A DNA stretch of 64,000 nucleotides from Ceratopteris richardii (taxonomy: Eukaryota; Streptophyta; Polypodiopsida; Polypodiales; Pteridaceae), in contig CM035427.1 in assembly GCA_020310875.1 (NCBI GenBank), forward strand, positions 86,419,598 to 86,483,597, written 5' to 3'. Below the pieces are notes generated by a model that was given only the letters and a program-made list of their open reading frames with translations, was not told the DNA's origin and did not search any database. Numbering within the stretch: the first letter of the stretch is position 1; every line of letters starts with the position of its first letter. This document shows positions 10,337-20,652 of the stretch, piece after piece. Both the position numbers and the translations under genes were made by a program.

Positions 10337-11191
10337 TTACATTTCTGTGGAGTCTACAACTAACCCTACGACATTGATAGGAGTGATCTTCGGCATATTA
10401 TTAGGATTCTTGGGGCAGTCTCCTAAGAGATGCTCCTTTCCACACTCCTGGCAATAGCCCTGGATCGTCACAGACTGAGATTGTGTAGATGGAGGCAGGG
10501 GACAATCATGAACAAGATGATCTCCCTGACATCTGTAGCATGGTCCTCTAGGAAATGGGGGTCTTACTTGCCTAGGTTGAGGTCTAGAGTTGGGGTTTGC
10601 GTACATGACATTAGCATACTCTGACTCCCAATTAGGTTCACTCGGTTCCTCACTGTAGTAGGACTCACCATGTTCAGGAGACTGCATGTAGTAAGCCTGG
10701 GGACTATCGACATGTGTAGAATCAAAGCTATGGTCACTGGGATCACTTTCTGAAAATAATGGTGTTACTGGGACTATAGCTCTATTCGGGTTTTCTTCTG
10801 CAGCAGCATACTTTACCGGAATCACATTAGTAGGAGCAGGTGGTTGTTGTGCTAGCATTGGCTGGGATCTCGGTTGGGCCTGATGTTGCGGTTGGTAATT
10901 TTGATGAGGCCTAGTATATTGTTGTGGTGGGTATTGACTCTGGTATCTGCCTTGTTGAGGGTATGGCTAAGGGTAGGTTTGCCTAACCGCTTGCTTATTG
11001 TATGGGCAGTCTTGTGCTGAGTGATTTGTGTATCTTCGCTCTATGGTGCAGTACTGACTACTAGGATTTACTTGGGGTTGAGCCATAATGGGACATACAT
11101 TCGCCATATGATCACCTCCACAAGTATAACATCTTTTCACAGGGGCAAATCTTGGGATTTGTTTTTTTGTGACCCCTAGTTTCTGAGCCAC
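10337..11191 (-). pseudogene. TE1 nucleocapsid region with several zinc knuckles
   Basis: Two ORF pieces in the same frame (11191-10967 and 10858-10337) are separated by a stop and a Gln/Tyr-rich stretch. The first has CYTCGGDHMANVC. The second has CYRCQGDHLVHDC and CQECGKEHLLGDC. All three follow CX2CX3HX4C, one residue shorter than the usual retroviral CX2CX4HX4C. A degenerate fourth knuckle follows the first. These motifs bind zinc and genomic RNA. The region follows gag but in a different frame, so a frameshift separates capsid from nucleocapsid in this copy. About 370 bases of decayed linker (9969-10336) lie between it and the protease ORF. Confidence 0.8.
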
Positions 11192-11237
11192 CTTCTCTCC
11201 TAATTCCTCAATAGATGTGGATTGAGTGGAAAAGAGA

Positions 11238-12845
11238 CTAGATTTTGGAGAGCTCTAGTTCTTCCCCTAAGTTATCCTCAATGTCAATGCACATGCGTAC
11301 ACACTCTTCTATGGTCCTAGTGTCCTTCAAGTACACATATGATCTCAATTTGGTACTTAGCAATCCATCCAAGAATAAAGCCACTTGCTTAGCTCGTGTG
11401 GGTAACTCAAGAACAGGGCATCTCTCTAGGTACTGCCTAAATCTTCTTCCGGCAAGTCTCATAGTTTCTTGAGGAGTTTGCTTGAAGCTGTGAATCAACG
11501 AGGAAGTGTTATGTCTTATGCCACTTTTAGAGAATTCGATAATGAATGCCTCTAGAAGTTGATCTATGCTCCTGAACTGCCTCTCATTTAGTGGCTGAAA
11601 CCATGTCAAGGCGGTGTTCCTAAGAGTTAGACCAAAGGCATTGTATTGCATGAACAGATCTTCAACTTGTTCAGCTCTCAAGACTTGCCTAAACTCAGCC
11701 ACATGATCATATGGATCTCCAGTGCCATCAAAGTAGTTCTTCATGGACTTGACTAGCTGAGTCGGTCTCAAAGTCCTTGTGTGCTCTCTAGGTTGTGGTA
11801 GAGGGAACTCATCTGTATTTCTTTGATTCCTGGGAGCTCTAAGTACCTCAGGTTCTACTCTATTTGTTTCCGTTCTCGTTCTTTCTCTGCCCCCTGGGTT
11901 GGCAAAGCTTACCTCTGGCCTATCTCTACTTCTGTCTCTTTGAGTTCCATGAGCCTGGGAGGTCCTAGCTCCAGGGTGACCATGGGACACGTTCGATCTT
12001 GGTTGGGGGAAAACGAATTCACCCTTCCGAGTGTAAGCATGTCTGTCATGTTTTGTAACCACAAAGATCCTCTCTAAAGCGTGATATAAGTAAGTCACCC
12101 AGCCTGGGCTATCAGGATCTTTGAATTCATAGATCACGATTGACCCTACATCACTTGGCTTATCAGATTTATACCTCCAAAAAGCCTCATCGGTCTCTTG
12201 GTTTAAGAGCGGATCTATGCTCTCATTATCCTGGGGAAGCCACTCTGGTGTGATGATCCTAATGAGAACTGATTTGCCTTGAGGGGTTCTAGGTTCCATA
12301 CCCATGTTTCCTTGTTCTAGGTCACCTATGTCCGTTTCTGGAATCACATTTCCGAATTCATCTGTCCTATCAGGGTGACTGGTGACTACGTATATGGTTC
12401 CTTCTTTGTCCAGGTATGCTCCATTTTCAAACTTGATAGCTGGGCATTCTAGTCCAATGGACTGGTCCGGGTTTCTAATCTGGACCATAGATCTTCTTAG
12501 GCCGTCCTCATAGATGCTAGCACCTAATCGGTTGGTCCTAATGTATTCCAACTGCGTCTTGTAGGGGCCTTCCACCCGATACAGATATGACACTCCTGAA
12601 CTTCCTATAGGTCTGTCCATGCCTTGAGACATCCCTGATTCACTTGTCTTAGAGCTAGGGTAATGCGAGTGGTGGCTCAACTGCTGGGCCCAAGACCTAG
12701 TAGTATGATTAACACTAGCCTCTGAAGACCTAAGACTCTGTCTTTCTCTTACTAGATGTCGTCCCGATCTAAGGTTCATATGCCTATTTAAGTAGCCCTC
12801 CTTTTTGCCCACAGTACAACCTCGTTGCTGAGTTCTTTGTATCAA
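11238..12845 (-). CDS. gag: TE1 Gag (capsid part), 535 aa
   Basis: Gag forms the virus-like particle that packages the element RNA in the cytoplasm. The C-terminal third (roughly residues 365-520) has the retrotransposon-gag capsid pattern: a KNYFDGTGDPYDH start, the F..TL...A..WF helix region, and a Q...E....R...R stretch. The N-terminal two thirds are polar, rich in Arg, Ser and Pro and poorly conserved in this family. The ORF starts at an ATG at 12845, is open for 535 codons and stops just before the zinc knuckles, which lie in another frame (10337-11191). The stop therefore either reflects a frameshift mutation or marks a natural Gag end. This is the best-preserved ORF of TE1 after the integrase ORF. 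Confidence 0.85.
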   Translation of the reverse strand: MIQRTQQRGCTVGKKEGYLNRHMNLRSGRHLVRERQSLRSSEASVNHTTRSWAQQLSHHSHYPSSKTSESGMSQGMDRPIGSSGVSYLYRVEGPYKTQLEYIRTNRLGASIYEDGLRRSMVQIRNPDQSIGLECPAIKFENGAYLDKEGTIYVVTSHPDRTDEFGNVIPETDIGDLEQGNMGMEPRTPQGKSVLIRIITPEWLPQDNESIDPLLNQETDEAFWRYKSDKPSDVGSIVIYEFKDPDSPGWVTYLYHALERIFVVTKHDRHAYTRKGEFVFPQPRSNVSHGHPGARTSQAHGTQRDRSRDRPEVSFANPGGRERTRTETNRVEPEVLRAPRNQRNTDEFPLPQPREHTRTLRPTQLVKSMKNYFDGTGDPYDHVAEFRQVLRAEQVEDLFMQYNAFGLTLRNTALTWFQPLNERQFRSIDQLLEAFIIEFSKSGIRHNTSSLIHSFKQTPQETMRLAGRRFRQYLERCPVLELPTRAKQVALFLDGLLSTKLRSYVYLKDTRTIEECVRMCIDIEDNLGEELELSKI

Positions 12846-13685
12846 TTACTTGATTCCTTTTTATGCTGATTATCGTGCTTATGATCTTGTCCAATATCAA
12901 GTCGTCAGGTATACTTGAGTGTATTTCCGCACTTGAAGTTGATCGTTCCACATTAAGTTCCTCTCCTTTAAAGTTCTCGATCGTACAAAGATTATGTTGT
13001 TAGCTTGTATTTGAGTGTTTAGGTAGTCTTCAACTTGATAAATGCCTATCACCACACTGGCCTACTCCTATCACTAGTCGTTCTTAGCCTAAGCTAGGAA
13101 TTGACAGAGGGAGTTGAGAGTTTCCAACCTTTTGTTTCCTTCTTGGTTGCCCTTGAATGCCCAGGAAGCGTGTTCCCAAGCTTGCACTTACTCTTGCTTA
13201 GAATGCCCTTTGATGCTCTCAATAGATCTGTAAGAGTTCCAAAGTTAGCTCAAGACTTAAATTCCAAAGATAGAACCAATCACTTTCATTCATGTAACAC
13301 AAACACCAATTTGCACTGTGATTTTTTTGGAAAACAATTCTAGAGATCCCTGAATTTTGTTCCCCCTGGGTATGGTCAACTTCAAAATACCCTATCTAAT
13401 AATCCTGATCTTAATTTAATCGTAACCGGTGGATATTTTGGTTGTACTCCCCATGAGCTTTCCAACAAGACAAGAATCACAGCAAATGGATTTCGTATGA
13501 AAAAGTTATGACTATTCAGGGTTCTAGGGTTAAAACAGGGTTCAAACAGGTTGACAGTTCACAGGATTTTTCTCTCAAAATGCAAGTGTAGGGACCTCAC
13601 AAGTCACTAATAGCTTGATAAGTATGCCCAAAATTACCCCAAAAAATATGCAAGAAAAAACCCTAGAAATTTGGCCGAAAAAGCC
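12846..13685 (-). other. TE1 leader next to gag
   Basis: About 840 bases between the palindrome array and the gag ORF. I see no coding similarity and no repeat. It is best read as the rest of the unusually long 5' untranslated leader of TE1. Confidence 0.5.
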
Positions 13686-14252
13686 TGTCAATCGCGATCG
13701 ACAGGTCTGTCAATCGCGATTGACAGAGGTGTCCGTCGGGCCTATCGATCGCGATTGACAGTGTCAATCGCGATCGACAGAGTCGGCCGTGGGTCCTATC
13801 AATCGCGATCGACGGTGTCAATCACGGTCGACACTTTTTCTGGGATTTCCGCTGTAATTTTAGTCAATTGGGGATGTGTCCGTCGCGATGGACACGTGGC
13901 AACGCAAAGTTTTCTGTCAATCGTAAAAATTCAATCCGTCGCGACACCAAAAGAGGTGTCGGTCGTGGCTGTCGATCGCGATCGACGGTGTTAATTGCGA
14001 TGGACAGGATCCTATGTGGCAGTCAGTCGGTCGTGGGGTCTGCCGGTCGCAATCGACAGGTCTGTCGGTCGCAATTGACAGGGTCTATCGGTCGTGGGTG
14101 TCAGTCGCGATTGACTGTGTCAATCGTGATTGACAGAGGAACTCAGAACTTTTTAACTATTTTTAGTGATTTAGCATGTGCTCATCATGTAGATTATAGT
14201 GGTGCACTTTGTTTTACCAAATGGGCGTTTTTTCTGTCGATCGCGATCGACA
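13686..14252. repeat. Array of about 15 diverged 18-bp CG-rich palindromes in the TE1 leader
   Basis: Copies of the self-complementary 18-mer TGTCAATCGCGATTGACA and close variants occur at 13686, 13708, 13743, 13762, 13797, 13816, 13877, 13970, 13989, 14041, 14063, 14099, 14118 and 14235 (start positions), with weaker traces between them. The copies at 13708 and 14235 are perfect palindromes; the others differ at a few positions, often symmetrically. Spacing is irregular, from 1 to about 100 bases. The surrounding DNA is AT-rich and CpG-poor, so the CGCG cores stand out. The array lies between the primer site and gag of TE1, so it would be in the 5' leader of its RNA, where each unit could form a hairpin. 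A protein-binding or packaging role is inference. Confidence 0.9.
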
Positions 14253-14604
14253 GACTTCGGCGACATAGAGACAGTTCCGTTATGTTTCGTACCTGCGCGG
14301 AGTGCTGGAGATGATGATGCAGCAAGTACCTGCAAGAAATCTCAAGAAACACGCAAAAACAACACACACAATATCGCTCTCTCGCTCTCTCTCACAAGTG
14401 GAATGAGGGAAATGAGGTGGAGAAGGTGATATGATCAAAAACTGAAAATTTTCGCGATGATGGAGATGGACCTCGGATATGGTGAGGATGATGATGGTGA
14501 TGATGGTGGTGAGGTAAGAAAAAGAAAAATAAGAAGAGTAAAGAAATTACCTACAACGCCAACGTCTCAAATCTACGTCTTACCATCACACGCTCGTCCT
14601 CAAA
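14253..14604 (-). other. TE1 leader, part upstream of the palindrome array
   Basis: Non-coding leader between the primer site and the palindrome array. It contains a GATGATG-rich stretch on the plus strand (about 14454-14516) and a run of A/G-rich sequence. No ORF here resembles a known protein. Confidence 0.5.
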
Positions 14605-14628
14605 GCTCGATCCCCGGCAACGGCGCCA
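14605..14628 (-). promoter_or_regulatory. TE1 primer-binding site (tRNA-Asp type)
   Basis: The minus strand reads TGGCGCCGTTGCCGGGGA followed by TCGAGC, five bases inside the LTR end. This is the usual primer site of plant Ty3/gypsy elements, complementary to the 3' end of tRNA-Asp. It fixes the element's orientation and its 5' end. Confidence 0.9.
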
Positions 14629-14633
14629 AAATT

Positions 14634-15000
14634 TGGTGTAGCTCAGTGATGAGTAGCACCTCCTTTAATGTCAATCCGAGAAGACGTGAGGATGGTATGA
14701 AGACCTTGAGCAAGTGAAGGCACAAGTGCGTGAGTGAGAAGCACACAAACATGCACACACATACACACACACACGCATACACGGCAAGACAAAGAGTGAG
14801 AAGCAATGGAGCTCTTAGATTACTTTCAAAAAGCTCATACAAGTTCAATTCAGTTACAAGCTACCCCCAAAAAATGAGCTCTCTAGCTCTATTTATAGTT
14901 TTTGACTAGGTTTTGGCCGTGTCCAGACCTAGTGTCCAGCCTAGTTAAAAATTAGGTTCTCTACCCTATTCGGAGGTTCAAACGAAGTCTAAAAAATGTG
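14634..15000 (-). repeat. TE1 5' LTR (inner part; outer border not resolved)
   Basis: The LTR should end on the minus strand with CA a few bases before the primer site; the plus-strand start TGGTGTAGCT at 14634 fits. A TATA-like CTATAAATAG lies on the minus strand at 14889-14898, so transcription would start around 14.86 kb and run leftward into the leader. The outer U3 edge cannot be fixed because the partner LTR is not in the window, so the end given is arbitrary. A short AC-rich stretch sits at 14750-14776. Confidence 0.6.
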
Positions 15001-15299
15001 AAAACTGATAGGTAGGTACTTCTAAAGCTCCTCAAGCTCAAGGACTCCTTGGCTTGCAGAAAATGGAGCTACAAAAATATGAAATGGTTTTTAGTGATGA
15101 AAATCACTATTTTTGTAGGGGTTTCTATTGATATTTTGACATACATTTCCTAGAGCTCCCTACTTGCTCCTTCTCCTTGTGTGTCCACCTCTTTTATATG
15201 CGTTAGTGTCCTGAAAAAATATTGGCCTACTTGCCAGATCATCATTTACTGCTCTGTCTGCTTGTACTTTCTCTTCTCTCTGACTCCCTTCGTAAGCTT

Positions 15300-15484
15300 C
15301 CTTGCCTTGTGAGTCCTTCAGTTCCAACAACAATGAATTGGAAACACACTCACACATCCAACCTAGTAAGGTAGAGGCACCCACCTTTGAGAAACTCAGA
15401 GATATGTCAAGCCAATATTTAAACTTAGCACTTTTTCCCATAAATTCAAGGCATCAAACCACTAAGCTATGCGGGCTTGGACAA
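15300..15484 (-). mobile_element. Candidate tRNA-derived SINE
   Basis: The minus strand at 15459-15469 reads TAGCTTAGTGG, a good match to the RNA polymerase III A box, preceded by a CCCGCA head. About 45 bases further is AGTTTAAAT, a B box with one change from GTTCAAAT. A tRNA-unrelated body follows to about 15300 or beyond. No terminal poly-A/T or target duplication was seen, so the ends are guesses. It might instead be a degenerate tRNA fragment. Confidence 0.4.
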
Positions 15485-15498
15485 CGAACCTAGATCAT

Positions 15499-15636
15499 TG
15501 TGTTTGATCCTTGCGCTAATTTGTGTTCCATCCTTGCACTAATTTGGAGAATCTTCTACTTCTCGCAACAAAATCCAGCCTGGAGCATTGTGTTCCATCC
15601 TTCTGGAAATTTGGAGAATCTTCTACTTCTCGCAAC
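15499..15636. repeat. Short direct repeat, about 48-bp unit
   Basis: Units at 15522-15569 and 15589-15636 share TGTGTTCCATCCTT and a 30-base tail ending in CTTCTCGCAAC. A partial third copy starts near 15499. The units are separated by 19 bases. Confidence 0.7.
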
Positions 15637-17168
15637 GATAAAGTAGCTTATGCGACCATGATTAAGTAGCTTGCCACTATATTTTTTTATTACATTTTCT
15701 TAATGTCTCTCTTCTTAGATAATACTCATGTGTCATTTAGTTTTGCGTGGTATCTTTAAAGGTAATACATAAATATCTCTCATTTTGTCATGTCTCAAGT
15801 CAAAGTCAATGTCAATCTGGCGGGCCTTTGGGAGAATCATGTTGCTATAGGACAAACTAAATGGAAGAAAGCATTATTGGGTGAAGGGATCGGCTAATCC
15901 TAAGCATTGTGGAATTCTATAAGAGGTGAGGTTCCCTCAAAGATCTACAAAAAGAGGTGTGTTGCCGACTTTGGTAGCCCTCCTTATGAACGGTCCATTG
16001 AAAAATATCTATTTCTTTTAGGCAAAAAAATCTCCAATTGTAAAGAGCCCCCAAATTTTAGACATCATAGAGTGTTTTTCTTTGAGAGCAACAAGATTAA
16101 AATCAAATGGCCCCCCATGAAGGGGATGAAATGGTTATGAATCTTCTTTGTGATGTTTTCTAAAAACATTTAGTAACCCCTAATTTGTGGGATTCGAGGG
16201 ATCCCATGGGCGCTAGACACATTCACTTGTACAATTGTTGTTTCTATTAATTAAAGTTTGAGAGAGTAGGTTGTTGCCAAACTTCCTCTTTCTATAAATA
16301 GTTCCATGATGAACAAAATGTAAATATAAGTACAAAATGGAAATAAAAGTTTTTGTAACTATTTCCATTATAAACATAATGGAAATATTAAATTCTATAG
16401 ATGTTATGGTCCTCTGGAGGGAGATAGGAAAATATCTTTGATATCATTGGAAACAATGCAATAGGTTGCTATGTATACACCAATCGCTGTTAGTCCTAGC
16501 TTTTTCATGAAACAGGATCTTGCTCATAATATATGCTTTTTTGCATGAATCCTTAAATGGCCTCTATAAACCAAAATTAATGTCTCTTCCACGATTCATA
16601 ATTTTTTCCCTCAAACATTTCTATTAAGATATATTTGGGTCCTTTATTAAGAGCATAAAATATTTATGTGTACATGAACATGTTAAAGCTCACATAAAAT
16701 TATTGAGTATGCAGCCTCTATGTTATCAATTAGTATCCATCATTCTGCAATAACCTCTTTTCTTTGTAAACGCTCTGCAACACAAATATCTGCACTCCAA
16801 ATGACCATAAAGTTTGTTTATTAGCACTTTCTCTATCTAAAACTTTAAACTCAAAATCATACCGAAAAAGAATATAAATTGGAGTTTGTATGAATTATTT
16901 ATCACAAGACTCAAACTTGTTTCTCTAAAGATATACCACATCGGATTCAGTTCGCACATCGATATGCTATTTCTCTCTCTACTTCAAAACATAATAACAT
17001 ATTAATAATATTGAATCATTTGACCAAGATAACCATGTGATCGACTCCATTTTTTTTTCCCATTTTAAGATCTTTGATGTCGCAACCCAAAACTACACAA
17101 CCTTGTATTTCTACGTAGGCCATCTTGGTGTCCGTGGAGTATGTCATGTAGTGTCAAATTGTATGCAA
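15637..17168. other. AT-rich intergenic stretch with no recognisable feature
   Basis: Only short ORFs occur, including one of 77 codons at 15907-16140 (plus) with no similarity I recognise. No LTR, repeat or RNA gene was seen. Confidence 0.5.
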
Positions 17169-17385
17169 TGTTGGCATTTGAGGTCTGCGGAAGCACGCAA
17201 ACAACACAAGGAAGAAGAAGAAGTTTGGAGCACAACACACAATTTTGAATGTATTACTAAGAGACTAGAGTCCCATTAGGTTTATAGACATATGTACAAG
17301 CCAAGGGAAAAAAACCTCTTAAAGAGGAAAAAAGGTGCCCTGACAATCCTAGTGTGTTTACACACATCACTGCCAAAATATATTA
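17169..17385 (-). repeat. TE2 3' LTR
   Basis: 217 bases, clearly related to 18793-19020 but diverged and with small gaps. The outer end (plus-strand TGTTGGCATT) corresponds to the CA-ending side on the minus strand. Confidence 0.8.
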
Positions 17386-17461
17386 ATGAATCCCCATTGG
17401 GAGTGATGTAATGAACAAGGAGCTGGCACTCATGTATAAGGAACTACCAAGCTATGTGGAA

Positions 17462-18560
17462 TCAATCCACAAAAGGAAGTAAGCCCAAAGCTTTGGGGAA
17501 AGCTTCAAACTTCTCCGTAGGCAAAGCCTCTGTGAAAAGGTCTACAACATTATCTTGTGTGGGCACAGATGCCAAACTCATCTCTCCAACAGATATCCTC
17601 TCCCTGACATAATGATAGTGCATCTCAATGTGCTTAATGCGAGCATGGAACACAAGGTTCCTCGCAACTAGCAATGCGCTCTAATTGTCAGTGAAGATGG
17701 TGGGGGGGAAGACTGATCAACACTGAAATCAGCCATAAGACATCTCAGCCACACACACTTAACAGGTGTTGTGAAAGCTACCCTTTACTCAGCCTCATAA
17801 CTAGAAGTGGCCATAGAATGTTGTTTCTTGCTCAACCAACGTATGCATGAGCTACAGAGCATGAACCAAAAATCACTAGTGGACACACGAGTGTCATAGC
17901 GATGAGCCCAATCAAAGTCAGAAAAAGCATGTAAATCTAGCAGTAGTGATCCCCCCTTGGGATAAAACAATCCAAGTGACCAAGTATTGCACCTAATTGC
18001 CTACCAATGCTTAACACCTCGACAATGCATTAACCTACTCACTTATGAGACAACAAACTGAATATCTGGCCGAGTAATGCATAACTAAATCAAGCATCCA
18101 ACAACCTGCTAATAGAGAACAACATCAAATGCATCTCCAACATCATAAAGACTCAACCATAAACCTGTTTCCATAGGAATGGCAATAGGTTTGTAGTCAT
18201 CAAGGCCAAAACACTGCAATAATGTGTCAATGTATTTTTTTGACACAAAGCTATTCTGCCATCAACTTGCATAAATTGAATGCCCAAATAATGATGCGAA
18301 TGCCCCAAATCTGACATCTCAAATGAGGCATGAAAATCAAATTAAAAACCAGTAATATGCTACTCAATAGGACCAGTGAGCAACATGTCATCAACATAGA
18401 TGACAATGATCCGAAGCACATCATTTGCACATTTAACATACAAGGTGCTCTCAGTTGAATTGTTCTCAAAACCATTTGCAATCAAGTAGGCATGTATCTT
18501 TTCATACCAATCACATGGTGCTTGCTTCAAAGAAAAATATCATGATGCAAAAAACCACTA
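17462..18560 (-). pseudogene. TE2 RT (C-terminal half) and RNase H
   Basis: The decayed minus-strand frames contain SLKQAP..WYEKIHAYLI near 18530-18485, the catalytic YVDD (plus-strand 18387-18398), an FHA....DLG..HYYLG block, and copia RNase H motifs to the end, including HARIKHIEMHYHYVRE and NVVDLFTEALP at 17462-17674. Several stops and frameshifts are present. The sequence jumps from RT directly into the leader at about 18560-18600, which marks the internal deletion. Confidence 0.8.
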
Positions 18561-18792
18561 TATCTCAAAAAGTTGAATAGAACTACCTTGTCAACTTCTG
18601 CTAAACTTGTAGAAGAATTTGAGGTGCTTATAGTGGCGAACCAAAATCTCTATATATGTTTGGCACAAAAAGACAAAATTTCCTACATAGGCACTGCAAT
18701 AGTGCTCACCAATTTTCATGGGATTTTGGGACTTTGATCGAAGGGGTGTCAATGATGGCCTAGATGAAGTGTTGACCTGCTCTGATACCAAT

Positions 18793-19020
18793 TGTTGGAT
18801 TTTGAGGTTTGCAAAAGCATACGAACAGCACAAGGAAGAAGAAGAAGCTTGGAGCACAACACACAATTTTGAATGTCTTACCAAAAGAATATACAAAGAT
18901 AATTGAAATGTTAGGGTTAAAGGCGTATATACAAGATGAGGGAAGCAAGCCTCATAAACAGGGAAACAAGTTCCCCGATGGTCCTAGTGTGTTCACACAC
19001 ATCACTACCAAAATATAACA
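18793..19020 (-). repeat. TE2 5' LTR
   Basis: 228 bases. On the minus strand it begins TGTTATATTTTGG and ends CAAAATCCAACA, followed by two bases and then the primer site. Confidence 0.8.
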
Positions 19021-20304
19021 ACATGCATCTATATGGAGTATTAGTGTTATATGGGTAGCAATACTATCCCATATAGTTGCATAGAATTATGTACCATAGG
19101 GCATATGCTGTGCACACCAAAATCTTTGGATAAAAATACATGGACATGGGGTTTTGGGTTGTGACATTGGATACCTTTGACTACACAAAGTTGTTGTTTA
19201 TATATGAAATTGTACGTCTTTGGGACCCTTAACTAATTATGGATGGATTGCATTGTCCAGGAATTCTTTGGCGTTAATGTGGAGCATATTTCATCAATTT
19301 TTCATGATTATTTTCCTTCTATAATGTGAAAGCATGAAAAAAAGGATAGTTCATTCAAATTCTTGCCAGATCTCTTGGATATTGAATGGATATGCTACTA
19401 ATTTTTGGGTTATAAATTGGCCTCTAGTGGTTAGTTTCTAACTAGGCTCAAAGTTCTCTTTTGTTCAACTCATCAAAGAATTCATTAATGACATCATACA
19501 TTTATAAAGAATGAACATTGACAAAGATTGAGTTTTCTAGTTTTTGTTGAAGAAAATATTATATTTTCCTTATTGTATCTACACATGAAAATGAAATTAA
19601 AAACACAATCATTTTTTCATCCTTTTCAATCAGACTAATAGAAATTTTTTCTTTTCAAAGGAATTTTTACTTTTTCTTTTCAAGTATGAAATTTTCATAG
19701 AAAAACTAATTTGTAGATAATCAAAACAAATCGGGACTTTTTTTCTTCAATGTCCTTCTATCCTATCGCTTGATAGAAGAATGAATAAAAATAATTTTCA
19801 TAATTATAAAGTGATGTCTTTAATAGGGTATCATGTTTTATTATCATGGTTAATAGAAAGAACATAAATTATACAAAATTTATGCATTTTGAGATCTTTC
19901 CCTTGCAAACGCACTTATGTCATCTATGCCTTGGTCTCCATTTGTGATTCATTGGTAAAAGGTTTTCCTAGAATGATAGGGTATGAACAAGAACCATGGA
20001 CAAGAAATGATGTTGTTATATTACATTTTCACATCCTTCACTACATGTAGGTATCTACAAGCTTATTAGCGACCTTCATTTTCCACCCATGATCTATGGG
20101 CCATTTGGCTCGATTGCATAACTGCTCCAAACTTACACTAATTTCTAAACCTAAAATGAGTAAGACAAAAAATGCAATGCAGTCATCTATTTTGAAGATA
20201 GATTTCGTGGTTTTGCTAGCCTAAAATTTCCATGAATAACGGCTCTCTAGTATACTATTTTGTCTTTCCCCATCTCCAAGGTTACGACCCATAAAGTCTC
20301 TATT
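19021..20304. other. AT-rich stretch without an assignable feature
   Basis: No ORF over 60 codons with recognisable similarity. A minus-strand SYPIILGKPF-like string near 19960 recalls the end of a Ty3 protease, but the surrounding frame does not support it. It may be filler DNA or very old transposon sequence. Confidence 0.4.
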
Positions 20305-20652
20305 TATTCTATAATAACTTTGCAACAAGCCTAGCCTCATACTTGTGAATTGTTCCATCAAGCTTACACTTCAACTTGTATACCCACTTAGTGCCAATGG
20401 CCTTCTTACTAAGAGGCACATCACATAAAGATAATGTACCATTCTTCATAATAGCATCATATTCTGATTGCATAGCAGCCATCCAATCTTCTGAATTTTG
20501 TGCTTCATGTAAAGAAATAGGCTCCCATCATAAACACTAGAGGAAGTCATAGCATAGCAATCTGAGGAAAAAGAAGCACTATGAGATCCTAAGTGAGTAT
20601 GATATGATAGACATGCATCCAATTTGCTATCTCCCAAATTTTGCACTACCAT
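20305..20652 (-). pseudogene. TE3 RT N-terminal fragment
   Basis: The minus strand reads SEDWMAAMQSEYDAIMKNGT, then KKAIGTKWVYKLK and DGTIHKYEARLVAK, which is the start of copia RT, and ends at a truncation near 20305 before the catalytic motifs. Confidence 0.8.

Larger units (their letters stand above)
1..15000 (-). mobile_element. TE1: giant Ty3/gypsy LTR retrotransposon, 3' end outside the window
   Basis: Read on the minus strand from right to left the parts come in the order LTR, tRNA-Asp-type primer site (14605-14628), leader, gag, zinc knuckles, protease, RT, RNase H, integrase, second protease-like domain, and a long post-pol coding stretch that runs off the left edge. This is the Ty3 order (integrase last) with extra coding at the 3' side. 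The internal region exceeds 14.6 kb, which is large for Ty3 and similar to the giant plant Tat/Ogre elements, although I cannot place it in that lineage from sequence alone. No copy of the right-hand LTR was seen in the first 4.5 kb, so the 3' LTR is probably off the window. Several in-frame stops and frameshifts show that this copy is dead. The right LTR border is approximate. Confidence 0.88.
17169..19020 (-). mobile_element. TE2: Ty1/copia deletion derivative with short LTRs
   Basis: Two related LTRs, 17169-17385 and 18793-19020, start TGTTGG on the plus strand and share the AACACAAGGAAGAAGAAG stretch. A tRNA-Met-type primer site lies on the minus strand just inside the right LTR (TGGTATCAGAG, 18780-18790), so the element reads leftward. 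Between the LTRs are only a leader, the second half of RT, and RNase H. Gag, protease, integrase and the first half of RT are missing, so this is an internally deleted copy that could only have moved with help. No clean target duplication was found. Confidence 0.8.

Noticed and set aside
13686..14252. CRISPR-like array
   Set aside because: Repeats are short palindromes at irregular spacing with no unique equal-length spacers and no cas genes, in plant DNA.
13671..14314. Plus-strand ORFs of 107 and 148 codons with repeated SIAIDR-like words
   Set aside because: They are translations of the palindrome array in the TE1 leader, antisense to the element; the repetition comes from the DNA units.
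15907..16140. 77-codon plus ORF as a host gene
   Set aside because: No similarity recognised, short, and in AT-rich DNA with no further exons seen.
19800..20130. Ty3 protease remnant
   Set aside because: Only one short LGKP-like string; no active-site motif or collinear frame.
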